This document shows positions 11,928-22,445 of a DNA stretch of 64,000 nucleotides, piece by piece. The translations under genes and the position numbers were made by a program. Source of the DNA: Chrysoporthe austroafricana (lineage: Eukaryota > Ascomycota > Sordariomycetes > Diaporthales > Cryphonectriaceae); NCBI GenBank assembly GCA_001051155.2, contig JYIP02000003.1, positions 4,340,001 through 4,404,000 of the forward strand, given 5' to 3'. Below the pieces are notes generated by a model that was not told where the DNA came from, ran no database searches, and saw only the letters and a program-made list of their open reading frames with translations. Numbering within the stretch: the stretch's first letter is position 1; each line of letters begins with the position of its first letter.

Positions 11928-14467
11928 ATTGACGCGGCTCGCTGGGGCGTAACTTAGAAGCTGTGATGGTGAGGGATCTGGGGCGGTCCTGATGAGGACG
12001 GTGGACCATATGTATGGAAGGTGACAGCGCTCCCAGGTTGGGTGTCAGGAAGGCCAACCTCAAGTCATACAACCAGCCACATACATGGATGACGGGAGAA
12101 ATGGCTCCGTGACGCAAAGGCGCTGCGCTCTAGTGCACGAGCCTTGATTGCTGGAAAGACAGAAAGGGGCAGGGAGAAGCAATGCTAATATCAGAGAGAG
12201 AAAGCCTTACCTTCCCTACCTCGTGGGCTCGCCTGTGTGGGTTTCTTGGCTATGAGTTCACATCTGACGCCAACAAGCAAGTCATAGACTTATCAGCGAT
12301 CGACGCCTTTCCGGAAACTCAGTAGCCTGATCCGCTTATAGGCAGTTGCTCTCATGAAGCCCAGCTGAGCTGTGCAGCGTGGTGTCTGTCTTTGTCTTGA
12401 AATGCTGCACGGGATGACGTCGTGTGTCACCAGAAGCCATGGAACCGCATCTGGCCGTTCCCCACTGGCGATGTGACCTCATCGGCGCCGTCCCGCCAAT
12501 CTGGCTCGCTAGGGGGCCGGCCTTGGCCTGGGAAGCTGACTCCAGCCGACCGTGAAACGTTCATTCGTGTGGGAGGCTTTGGAAGACAACCCACTATCTA
12601 AGTCAGCATCGCCGTGTGTTGAGCGGCCTTGGAGAAGGTCAAGACGGATTCTCAACCCCTCCTTGAGGATCCGTATGTTCAATTAGCTGCTTTTCTAGGT
12701 CCTCAATCCACTCCGTCGTCTTCATCTCATCCATCATCTGAATCTCCGCCGCGGTACAGCCTGCCTGCCATCCTCCTTGGCACAGCTAGTCTGCTTGATG
12801 TGGGGTTGAATATAATCCACCTCTCGCCCCTAGTGTGATCGACCGTGGAGGAGATCAGGCTGCTGAAGTCCTATCTCTGTCAATCTCGTAGGCAGAACCC
12901 GCCCCCCCCGAATATGATGTCGAGCGAAGTCAACAAGCATTCATGAGGAGAATCGTCGTCCTTGACAATAGCATTTCTGCCTTCTCCCCCTCCCCATTCA
13001 GGGACCACTTACCATACCCCGTGATCCCAAGAAGCCTGCCTCGTCTAGTCAGCCCTGGGAAACCTTCACTCTCGATAGGTCTCTGGCCAAACCTTACTCT
13101 CCTGTCACTTTCCTGCCAGGTCGTGCGGGCCCAGAACCGGAGCCGGGTGCGCTAAGGTGTAGTGGCGTACCGCACCACCTCCAAAGCCTGGAGGAAGCTC
13201 CTGGGCCGATCACGATCATTGGGCATGGCCACACCGCGGGTCAGGCCTGCTCCCGGTCGTCTGTGGGGGTAGGTAGGGGCCGCGTTGGAATGCGGGCGAG
13301 GACGAACACTTCAGGCTTCGGGCATGGGAAGGAAGTGATCGGGCCCAGGCACATGCCAAGCGGTGCCCATTGCTCCACCCGACATCATGATCGCAACGCT
13401 GATCGTCGATTCGAGGATCGCATGTTGTATCGATGTTGGTCGCAAGCAATCACGAAGAGGAAACGCTGGGTCTGAGCATTCATAACGAGCCTCGGCGCTG
13501 CCGGTTCGGACATGGGAGGTGATATTATATGCCTACGACGCCACGCAGAACAGCGCGCTGTCTGTGTTGTGTGTCACTATGTTGCTTGCTCTATAACATA
13601 TCAAGTCTTCACCCATTCGGTATCACGAGACCCCAAACATCCTCACATCCGGGTGTCCACCCAAATGTCAGGCCGTCCAATGCACCCCTTCGCCAGCCCG
13701 GGGTCGGTAACGGCTCCATCAGAACACCCAATCGTACTAATCGTGGACCATATTTATCATGTGCCAGATGTGCAAGCCTCGGGCGGCTGATATCGATCCA
13801 GAGAGGTTGCCCTTTGCCTTCCACACCGTTATTTGACACGATAACCCACGCCTAGCCGCTGTGGCCTGATGTTATTTCACAGAACTCTGTCTCTCCCGCC
13901 CGGCGTCCGGCTCACTGTCCAGCCTGTCCCCAGCCCCACCATGGCCTGAGGGTCCTGACCACGTCGCGACGCGAGCAGAGCTACGATGAGCAACGGACCT
14001 TTCGCGGCGGCCCTGGAGCGGGGAGGGAGACGAGCGCCTAGCTAGGCGCGAGACCCCCGGCCGTGGTACGGACGGCCACCTCATCACCGGATGCCTGCGG
14101 GCCGCTTCGCCCGGGAACCAGGCGTTGAATTATGGGGGATGGCTCATCGCGAGACCGGGAGGCTGAGGCACGCCAGGGAGCATCGCTTCCACTTCCCTCG
14201 CGCGCCGATGATAACAGGGCTGTCATGGTGTTGTGTGAAGGGCACGGCTGGACTGCAAAGCTGGTCTTCCAGCCATGTTCACCAATAGTATTTCGTAGGC
14301 ATGTTGAGAATAACTAATATTACCTTCGTCAAGGCAAACAAAAAGCCCCAGGGGTATAATAATTTCCAGCAATGAACTCGCGCCTTGACCTCCCCATCGT
14401 TTCGTAATCATCCAGCTCCGTGCTAGTTGAACACAAATACAACGTCAGTCCCGTTCGAGCCCAAGGC
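11928..14467. other. Intergenic, 2.5 kb, no supported gene
   Basis: This holds the upstream region of the Mug190-like gene and the 3' side of the Gag1-like gene. Frames on both strands stay below about 110 codons and overlap each other. Around 11.9-12.3 kb the sequence has CT-rich and intron-like stretches compatible with a 5' untranslated leader. No RNA gene is recognised. Confidence 0.45.
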
Positions 14468-16339
14468 CTAATGCTGCTGAGCTGCCACATGCCCGTCACC
14501 CATGGTCGCTATCGTAGGACTATGCCCAATACCCAAAACCTTTTGCAGGCTCCTCCTGAGCGCCTTGCCCGTGCCTGAGCCTCCGCTTCCGTCGTCTCCA
14601 CCGGCCGCGCTCTCTCGTCTCACTTTTTCCTTTTCCTTCTCTCCATCATGCCCACGCCCGTGGCTATTGAGAAATGAGAAACTCATCTTCCGCCTTCCCG
14701 GCGATGTAGGCTCCGTCGTCGGGGATGCAACGGCAGGCATTGTGTTCTTCTTTCGTTTAATCGCGACCACAGCCGCGGACTCGGGAGCAGCAGGCCGAGG
14801 CGGCCACTCGCCATCTCTCTTCCATCCTGATACGCATGCCCGGACCATATCGCTGAGGTTAATGGGGCATGAGGGCTGTAGGCTGTGCACGACGACTTTC
14901 TCGTAGATGGAGTTGTAGAGTGACGGGGTGATGCTGGCGCGCATGGGGTTCGCCGGCGGTAAGAGCGGTGGCGGAATGGGCAGGAGTGTTTCCACAGATA
15001 GGAGTTCAGGGGCCCTTTGAGAGTCACTGTGCGAGGTCCTTGCTGACAGGTTATCCGGTGCCACGGAGTTGTCGCTGTCTGCGCCGGCTGACGGGAGCTG
15101 CGCGGCGTCCGGTTGCGAAGTTGTTGGCGTCAGGGGTGATGTTCCTGTGTTGGACGAGGTCTGCGTATGCGTTCGCCAGAAGAAACCTCTTCTTGGTGAT
15201 ACTGGTGAAACAGGGGACATCGGCTTTGGACGGACCCGGGCCACCTTTGCTCCTGTCCACGCATCCCTCCGGGCCTCGAAGCATGCCAATCCGTCATTCC
15301 ACGCCATCTCCTTCCGAATCTCTTTCCGCCGCCTGGCCTTTCGTGCGATCTTGGAAGCAGTAACGGCCTGACCGATCGAGTCAGGAGTGTCAAATTTGAA
15401 GGGTGAGGGTGAGTTATAGGGCAGCTCGTCATCTGAGAGCTCTGAGTCCCATTCCAACCGAGGTCTCCAATGGAGCGGGTCCTCCGAGATGATGCTGTAG
15501 ACCGTCTCGGCCTCGGAGTCTGAATCCGCCTCCTCGCCTGAATCCAAAGCGGTCTCCTCGCCCTCCAGCACATCATGGTTCGGCTCGTGGTTCTGTGAGG
15601 CCACCTCGAGGTATCCCTCCACCTCCCCGCTGGATGCCCCAACGACAGCTTCTAATGGCGGGGGCAGCTGAATAGCTGCCTTTGACACCTCTGGAGGCCA
15701 GGGGAATTCCCAGTCGTTCCGAACCCTGGCTTCCAGGTGTTTCCTGACGGCCTCTTTCTGCCGTGACTTGTCCTTGCTGACCAGGTCGGCGTCGAAGTCT
15801 GCCGGGCCGGGTGGGAGCACCGGGTGGTTGGCGTGGCGTAATCTGGACAAAGGCGATAATGGAGACTTGTACAGGTCGGTGAAGATCATCTTGTGAGAAC
15901 CGGCTGAGCCGTCCCTGTGGCTATTCGGGCTTTGAGTAGCAGGAGGAGGAGCTGCAGACCCGGAGCGCGGCATGCAGGGCTTCAAGTAAGGTTGATGAGG
16001 AGAGACGAGGTCGTCACGAGGGACATTTGGCGCAGGACCCCGAAGCTGTATATCGCTCTTGTCAAGCCTGGTCCTGTGGGCTGTACGGGGCTGGCGTGAC
16101 GTTGACGTCCCAGGCCGAATAGAGGAACGCGCGGGGTGCGGGGAGACCAGGGTCGCACCGGGGGCGGTGGGAATGGCAGCCAGGGCCCCCGTCCCAGCGG
16201 CAGACAGGGCGCCTGGGGTGGCGGGGACAGGCGGGAAGGCGTCTTGCTGTTTGTCGTCCCGCCTCGGCCGCTGGGGCCCGGTAGCGCGAGGGTCTGTAAA
16301 AGCTAGCCTGAGCTGATGTCCGGCATATAGACAGGGCAC
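14468..16339 (-). CDS. Gag1-like clamp domain protein (5' end unresolved)
   Basis: One long frame of about 620 codons ends in DGHVAAQQH. Its C-terminal third carries the fungal clamp-domain signature: YNSIYEKVVVHSLQPSCPIN, LSDMVRACVSGWKRDGEWPP, preceded by LHWRPRLEWDSELSDDE and a helical block (KIARKARRRKEIRKEMAW). Related fungal proteins are known as Gag1-like (DUF4050) and link to TORC2/growth control in fission yeast. The flanks are Pro/Ser-rich and disordered. The left boundary given here begins at a GTG; the first in-frame ATG is at 15973, yet coding-like sequence extends upstream, and a TTTTACAG at about 16305 could be an acceptor, so a short first exon upstream is likely. The function in this organism is inferred only. 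Confidence 0.68.
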   Translation of the reverse strand: MPCLYAGHQLRLAFTDPRATGPQRPRRDDKQQDAFPPVPATPGALSAAGTGALAAIPTAPGATLVSPHPARSSIRPGTSTSRQPRTAHRTRLDKSDIQLRGPAPNVPRDDLVSPHQPYLKPCMPRSGSAAPPPATQSPNSHRDGSAGSHKMIFTDLYKSPLSPLSRLRHANHPVLPPGPADFDADLVSKDKSRQKEAVRKHLEARVRNDWEFPWPPEVSKAAIQLPPPLEAVVGASSGEVEGYLEVASQNHEPNHDVLEGEETALDSGEEADSDSEAETVYSIISEDPLHWRPRLEWDSELSDDELPYNSPSPFKFDTPDSIGQAVTASKIARKARRRKEIRKEMAWNDGLACFEARRDAWTGAKVARVRPKPMSPVSPVSPRRGFFWRTHTQTSSNTGTSPLTPTTSQPDAAQLPSAGADSDNSVAPDNLSARTSHSDSQRAPELLSVETLLPIPPPLLPPANPMRASITPSLYNSIYEKVVVHSLQPSCPINLSDMVRACVSGWKRDGEWPPRPAAPESAAVVAIKRKKNTMPAVASPTTEPTSPGRRKMSFSFLNSHGRGHDGEKEKEKVRRESAAGGDDGSGGSGTGKALRRSLQKVLGIGHSPTIATMGDGHVAAQQH

Positions 16340-18848
16340 ATATGCAGATGCAGGGTCGGGATCTCGTGATGGCCTGAGGCGAGAGGTGTGGTGACCGCGG
16401 AGCAGGGGAAGGCAGGGCGCGAAGCAATAGGATTGTGGTCTGACGTGGTGGAACTGTAGGCGATACCCGCTGACGGGCAGGCCAAGGGTGAAGTGGTACT
16501 ACTCAGTACCTCTCCCCAGCTCCCCACGAGCAGGCCGGGGACGTATCCCACTGGGGAGGGAACCACTGGGGACGTCGCGAGCAGGACGACCCAGGCCAAT
16601 GGATCGACCCTAGGGACTTTGAGGGATCTGGATCTGGGATCTGGAACCGCACTAGCTGGTCTGTCCCCGTATCACGCGACCAGGGTGAGGGAGCCCGAGG
16701 TGGCCTCGGGGATGGGGCACGGAGCCTCGGTCTCTAGGTCTTGGGACCAGCCAGAGACGAAGGCGCCGCGCAGGCCGCGATGAAACCTGACAAGAACCCC
16801 AAGCTGCCAGACAGGACCAGGACGAGGTGGCCGGCGACGGTGATGGTGACAGTGATAGCGACGGTGACGGTGATGGTGACGGTGACGGTGGTGTGAGGAG
16901 TGGAGATGAACTATCACGCGCATGGCTAGCTGGCTGGCTGGGTAGGCAGCGGTGGCTCTCTGGTCGCGTAGCATCCGGCCCCCGGATAAGGTTACCGTCG
17001 CATGCGCCGTGATCATTGATCAACCACCACCGGCCTGCCTGGTCTTGGTCTATCGAGCTGATCGTCGACTTGCAGACTTGGCGCAAGGCTACACGACGCG
17101 ACCGACCCGGCGGGCTCCTCCCGAGCCTAGCTGGTGCGCCGGGCGGTCGTTAGGCAGAGGACGGTATGAGGTCGAGGCGTTGCCGTCTGTTATAGCGCGA
17201 AGCCAGGAGCCGAGAGACAACAACAAGAACAAGAACAATTTGAACATACCTGTTCTCCTACCCATCTCCCCGTCCCGCCCCTCGCCGGCGTCGACGTTTG
17301 CGGAATGCTCCCCACCGCCAGCGCCAGCGCCACCGTCACGGCGCTGCCTTTCCGACCCGATATCAGCCGGCAACGGCGCGCGCCCCCCGCTACCACCACC
17401 ACCATCCTCGTCCTCCGCCATCTCGCTGCCGCGGCACCTCGGCCTCTCCAAGGGCTGGTGCCACTCGGACACAGCCGGGCTGGCGGGCCCGGTCAGACGG
17501 TCAGCCCAGCGATGCTGGCGCTGGTAGCACAGAATTCGTGCCCTGCCACCCGTCGCCACCGGTGCGATAAGCCCACCGCAGCGACAAGAAAAAATAAGCT
17601 GACCGGGGGGAGGTCTGAATCTGCTACCGGATACTGCGGCGGCCAGGGGACTGGGGGATGGAGTCGTGGTCCAGGATATCGTGAACGAGGCGCAGCATGA
17701 CAGGATATAGGACATGGAAAAAAGCCTGGGGTGCTTTTCTCGTGTCCTGCGCTCGAGATCAGCTTGTGTCTCGAGTCGGTGCCGGGAGGGAAAGAGCGTG
17801 CGGAAAAAGCTGCTCGGTGCCGCTAGTCCCGAATGAGAACCCGCCGGCCTGACCTGTGCGACCTCTTCCGCCCTCGAGTCCTCGCCTGCTCCTTCGCACT
17901 CCCCGCCTCCGTTCAAGCGACCTCAGGTCATGGGTCGTCCAGCGTGGCCATATCACCTCTCATCTGCGGGCGTCTCTCGTGCCATAGCCCTAGATATGGG
18001 GGTTCCGTCGAATGTCATTGTGCCCTCCAGCCGTGCCGCCGAGTGTTCTGGGACCTCGACAGTAATCTTAACGACCGCCGTGGCTTGCTGCTGTGATAAT
18101 GTGCGGATCCGGCGGCCTGCAGTCCCCCGCAGCCCGGCCAGGATGAGGAGGATTTGCATCCAAGCGCTGCTCTTTTCCGTGCCGGCGTCTGTCTAGTCTG
18201 GGTCTCTCTACGAGGTCTGTCTCAGACACACCCCTTTTCGAGCACTCATGATTTGATGCCGTCTGATCAATGCAACAGGGAGGGTCCTGGGGGTATGAGC
18301 GGCGGCACCGATCCCAAGCCGCCATGAGAACCCAAGAGGGAGGGGGGGTGGCCGCGTGTCGTCTTCTCTGTATGCGCCTCCTGTCCTCAGTCGCCTGTCA
18401 CCACCATAAGCACAGCATCTCTTCGTCATGGGCCTACTCGCTCCTCCTACAGGAGTATTGCACCGAGGTCCTCACGAGTCCTTGTGGTCATCTAGTCACG
18501 CAATCACTCGTATGGGAGATATGCACGCGAACTTTCCGAGACACTCTCGATTATGTGTCTATCTGGCCCTAACCATTCCTTCATCATCAAGTGTGGCCTG
18601 TGGCCATGTCTCACACACGGAATTCCTCCGTGTGTTCAATATCATCAATCGTCCCAGCTCTTATTCAGCCGTGCGTCAATGCACAAAACTAGGCGACCTC
18701 GGAAATCTCGTTGTCTTCTAGAACGTCGTACAACGTTCCCATGGTCGTCTCAGTATCCCCAACCTTGACCAAAATCCCTCCAGAGCCGCCCTGAGAAAGA
18801 ACGCCCTAGCCACCCTGGTCCACGTCTGTCCCGCGAAGACCTCGCAAG
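16340..18848. other. Intergenic with low-complexity DNA; no supported gene
   Basis: A 275-codon minus-strand frame at 17089-17916 begins at a TTG, has low-complexity Gly/Arg composition, and is not accepted as a gene. The stretch contains the upstream region of the Gag1-like gene, a GGTGAC/GGTGAT repeat at about 16833-16893, and the 3' side of the AT-hook gene. CT-rich parts may be untranslated leader. Confidence 0.4.
16833..16893. repeat. Imperfect GGTGAC/GGTGAT hexamer repeat
   Basis: About ten imperfect copies of a six-base unit (GGTGAC, GGTGAT, with AGTGAT and AGCGAC variants) lie in tandem, upstream of the Gag1-like gene. This is a simple-sequence repeat; no function is claimed. Confidence 0.8.
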
Positions 18849-21800
18849 TTAGAGATAGCCTTGTATGGACGTTGGCCAATCCAATATGTTGATGTCGAAG
18901 TCTCTGTCGTCACCAACATCGTCATCCCCGCCCGCGTGGCCGTTGTTGATCAGTTGGTGCTGTGGGCTGTTCTGGGGATCGTTCTGGGGCGCAGGCATAT
19001 CGTAGCCAGCAGAGTCGCAGGTGATCATAGTCAGGCGTGTGAAGTTCTGCTGGATCTGTTGCTGCAACAACATGTTCTGTCGCAGCAGGGTCTGGTACAT
19101 GGGGGTGCCGGTCGTGCAAGACAGGGCCATCTGGCTCATCTGATCCATGTTCTGCTGAACCATGTTGTTCAGCAGCATGTTGTTCTGGGTGAGATTCTGC
19201 ACCTCACTGGTTCTGTTCAGGTCATTCTGTCCGGGGGACATCATACTGGCCTGTGGCATTTGCTGCTGGAGCATTCTCGGCTGTTGAGCCATCTGCTGCG
19301 GCATCCTCTGCTGCTGGGGCATCATCTGTCGTCGAGCCATTTGCTGCAGCATCCTCTGCTGCTGGGCCATCTGCTGTTGGAGCAGCAGCTGTGGGAATAG
19401 GTGTTGTCCGAGCATTGGCTGTTGAGGCGTCTGCTCTTGGGACATCTGCTGTCGGGGCATGGGCGATTGCTGGATGTTCTGCATGCCGTTGCCGCTTGCC
19501 ATATGCTGCTGAGCGAAGTGTTCATCCGAGGCCTGCTTCTGTCGCTTCTGACCCTCTGAGCCTTGCTGCGACTCTGGTAGCTTGCGTTTCTGTCCGGCGG
19601 CCGCGTTGGGAGTATTATTAGCCGTAGGCTGTGCAGTCTGGGCCATGCTTCGACCGTTCTGCTGCTGCTGGGTGCGGCCTCGTTGTGCCTGCACCATGCG
19701 CTGCGTGCCATTGCCGCGAGCCTGAGGGATCTGAGCCTGTCGCGAGATCCTCTGTTGCTGTACCCGAGCCTGCTGAACCATGTCACCGCTGCCGTTTTCA
19801 GCAGGAGCGGCCGAAGGCATAAACGCCTGAGCAGTGTACGGCTGCCTGGGAGCTATGGGCACATGAACACGGTTCGTAGGCATTGCGAGCCCCATCGCGG
19901 GCGCGGCGAAACCCTGCTGAGCGTTGTCTGTGCTGCTACCCGACGAAGATGCTTGGGTAATAGTAGCGTCATATATGCAGAAGGACAGATTGTCCTCCAC
20001 GACGTCTTGGGGCGACTGTGGGACCACCTGGGAAGACGAGGCCTGGTCTTGCATGCTCTGCATTGCCTCAGTGGCCTTACGGGCGCGGCCGGTTCCTTTC
20101 TTCTTCTTCTGGGCCTGCATCGCGACGAATTCGCTGGCCGAGACATCAAGACCAAGGCGGGCATCTGGGTGAGCACCATACTGGATGTCCGACTCTGGAC
20201 CTAAAGTACCGCTGCTGCCGCTGGCAGAGCCAACGGAGGAGGCGTTCATGGTGGAATCGTTGCTCTCTGAAGAGGGCACATCGGTGCCAGCGTCATTGTT
20301 GGGGACGGGCCATGCCGAGTATCGACCATCTGAAAGTTGGTTGCTCGGCGGGAAAGCTTGGTCAACTGGTGGCGTCGGAGTCGCGAAGCTCGCGTTCGCA
20401 GTCGACGGTCCGTCCTTGCGGGCTCGTCCACGGCCGCGCTTAGGAGTGGTCGAGGTCTCACTTGCAGCAGACGATCCATCCTTACGGGGGCGCCCACGGC
20501 TACGCTTCGGCGTCTTCGAAGCCGCACCTGCAGTCGACGACTCGTCCTTGCGGGGACGTCCACGGCCGCGCTTCTTGGCCGCTTCGGGTTGACCAGGAGT
20601 AGCCTGATCGGCAACGACACCAAGCTTCAAGATAGGCGTGGGAACATTGGCAGGCGCGCTGGCCTGCCATGCATTCTGGATGTTCATGATCGCCGTGCTG
20701 GGAGAGAAGTCTTGGGGAGGGGTGGCTCCGAATGCCTGGTTATTACCAGATCCCTGGGCATTGTGGACGGCATGAGCAGCTCGAAGAGCCTGAACGGGCT
20801 GAGGAGTGAGAGAGACTTGGTCAGCCTGGGGAGCCTGGGCGTTGCCAACAAAAGATGCATTGCCACCAGCCTGAGTATTGTTGGACTGCTGGGGCTCTTG
20901 GGCTGCCGTCTGCTCCGAAGACACATGTCGCTCACTGCTGCGGAAGCCTTGAGTCGTGTTGTCAAGTACGCCAAGTTGCTGAGGCGCAGGTGGAGTCACC
21001 TTACGCTGCTGGACGTCGAGCCCTTGCCACGACTGGTTGAGGTTCTGAACAGGAGCGGTAGACAGAAGCGAGCTCTGAGCCTGAGTGTTCGCCTGCTGTG
21101 AGGATTGCTGGTGCTGGTCCAAGATGGGACAATTCAGCTGTGACAGGTCTGCACTGGGCTCCTCGTGCTGCTGCTGGCTCGTGTTCTCGCTCTCAGCTGG
21201 CCTCGCCTGTGCAGACTGGCCGGACACGATGCTGGCGGCTGGCTGTAGGACGTTGGCCTGTGGGATCTGTTGGGCAGACTGGAGCTGAGGACCTTGCGAC
21301 GCCTGCTCTAACGCAGACAAAGCAAAAGTCATGTCTCTCTCCATCTGTTCGAACCACGAGTCGTCATCAAGAATGCGACGTATTTCCTCGTTCGTCTTCG
21401 GGGAAGTCTGCTCTGGGGCAGAAGCAAGAGCCAGGTCTTCATCCATCTGTGGGAACCACGAGTCGTCGTCAAGAATGCGGCGCGTCTCTTCGTCGATAAT
21501 TGTGGACTGTGGCTCGGTCTGAGCAGTGGCGCCTGAATCTTCGTCCATCTGCGGGAACCACGAGTCGTCGTCCAGAATGCGGCGTGTCTCTTCATCGATG
21601 TCTGTGGGCTGTGGCTCGGTCTGAGCAGTGGCGCCTGCTTCTTCGTCCCCCTGCTTCATGGTTGCCTGTGGCGTGGCATTCTCAAGTGGATTTCCCAAGA
21701 AATCATGGGCAATCTGCTCACTGGCACACAACTCCTCCGTCTGGCCGCGCTGATGCTGGCCGCGACGAGCTGCCTCAATATCGGCAGCCGCAGTCTGAGG

Positions 21801-22445
21801 ATTATCCTCCATCAGCATCACACATGTGTCTGCTGATAGGACGCCACCGAACATTGCCATTTTGCCGATCTCATCCAGCATGTCGAGGCTGCCGCCAAGG
21901 GGGCTCATGTCCAGAGCGCCCTGAGCTGGCTGCTCCTTCGAGCCCGTCTCAGGGCCTTGCTCCATGGGCGGGTTGATGATATGATCCTGCAGAGCCATCT
22001 CGAGAGCTTCCTCGGTCAGATCAGGAATACCTTGTGTCTCTGACCAAGTGCTGGCAACATTGGCGACCCCATTCGGGTCGGCGACGGTGGTCTCCTCTGT
22101 GGCCGACCCAATCTGGTCGGCCTCGGCTGGAGACTCATCGTCGCCGAACAGGGAGCCAAAGTCGTCGTCGTCGGCCTCCACGTTGGCGACGTGGTCGTTA
22201 TTTTCGCTGACCTCCAGCTGCACATCGGCAGCTGGAGAACCAGCCTCAGCTGCGGCCTCCTCGCCGCTGTCTCCGAAGAGAGAGCCAAAGTTGTCGTCGT
22301 CGTCGACGACGTCCTTGTCATCACCGAAGTTGAGCTTGTAGGCGCTCATGAGCCTCTCGTGCTCGGCAGGGCCGAAGGCAGGAGCGCGCTGCCTGAACGC
22401 GGCCTCGTAGCCGCTGGGGTTGATGGCCTTCATGTTGGCGGACAT
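18849..22445 (-). CDS. AT-hook, Q-rich putative transcription regulator, 1198 aa
   Basis: A single exon starts at MSANMKAINPSGYEAAFRQR and ends in PTSIQGYL. Features in order: two copies of an acidic FGSLFGD motif (residues about 50-60 and 95-105); three tandem units of about 33-34 residues centred on RRILDDDSWF (about 282-370), whose mix of acidic and aromatic residues resembles activation domains; three AT-hook motifs (GRGRPRKD, SRGRPRKD, GRGRARKD at about 625, 650 and 672) that would bind the minor groove of AT-rich DNA; then long Gln/Met-rich tracts (about 1010-1110). No zinc finger, bZIP or homeodomain is seen. Nuclear localisation and a regulatory role are inferred from AT-hooks plus low-complexity segments. 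The family name is unknown. Confidence 0.78.
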   Translation of the reverse strand: MSANMKAINPSGYEAAFRQRAPAFGPAEHERLMSAYKLNFGDDKDVVDDDDNFGSLFGDSGEEAAAEAGSPAADVQLEVSENNDHVANVEADDDDFGSLFGDDESPAEADQIGSATEETTVADPNGVANVASTWSETQGIPDLTEEALEMALQDHIINPPMEQGPETGSKEQPAQGALDMSPLGGSLDMLDEIGKMAMFGGVLSADTCVMLMEDNPQTAAADIEAARRGQHQRGQTEELCASEQIAHDFLGNPLENATPQATMKQGDEEAGATAQTEPQPTDIDEETRRILDDDSWFPQMDEDSGATAQTEPQSTIIDEETRRILDDDSWFPQMDEDLALASAPEQTSPKTNEEIRRILDDDSWFEQMERDMTFALSALEQASQGPQLQSAQQIPQANVLQPAASIVSGQSAQARPAESENTSQQQHEEPSADLSQLNCPILDQHQQSSQQANTQAQSSLLSTAPVQNLNQSWQGLDVQQRKVTPPAPQQLGVLDNTTQGFRSSERHVSSEQTAAQEPQQSNNTQAGGNASFVGNAQAPQADQVSLTPQPVQALRAAHAVHNAQGSGNNQAFGATPPQDFSPSTAIMNIQNAWQASAPANVPTPILKLGVVADQATPGQPEAAKKRGRGRPRKDESSTAGAASKTPKRSRGRPRKDGSSAASETSTTPKRGRGRARKDGPSTANASFATPTPPVDQAFPPSNQLSDGRYSAWPVPNNDAGTDVPSSESNDSTMNASSVGSASGSSGTLGPESDIQYGAHPDARLGLDVSASEFVAMQAQKKKKGTGRARKATEAMQSMQDQASSSQVVPQSPQDVVEDNLSFCIYDATITQASSSGSSTDNAQQGFAAPAMGLAMPTNRVHVPIAPRQPYTAQAFMPSAAPAENGSGDMVQQARVQQQRISRQAQIPQARGNGTQRMVQAQRGRTQQQQNGRSMAQTAQPTANNTPNAAAGQKRKLPESQQGSEGQKRQKQASDEHFAQQHMASGNGMQNIQQSPMPRQQMSQEQTPQQPMLGQHLFPQLLLQQQMAQQQRMLQQMARRQMMPQQQRMPQQMAQQPRMLQQQMPQASMMSPGQNDLNRTSEVQNLTQNNMLLNNMVQQNMDQMSQMALSCTTGTPMYQTLLRQNMLLQQQIQQNFTRLTMITCDSAGYDMPAPQNDPQNSPQHQLINNGHAGGDDDVGDDRDFDINILDWPTSIQGYL
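21335..21600 (-). repeat. Tandem coding repeat, three units of about 100 bp
   Basis: Within the AT-hook gene, three units of about 99-102 bp encode near-identical RRILDDDSWF(P/E)QM blocks. The first two units (in gene order) are almost identical at the DNA level, which points to a recent duplication; the third has diverged. Confidence 0.8.

Noticed and set aside
17089..17916. 275-codon minus-strand frame
   Set aside because: It opens at a TTG, not an ATG; the only in-frame ATG leaves a low-complexity Gly/Arg product, and no domain or splice context supports a gene.
19683..21101. Plus-strand frames opposite the AT-hook gene
   Set aside because: Antisense shadows of Gln/Ala/Ser-rich coding sequence; Leu/Cys/Arg-rich with no domain.
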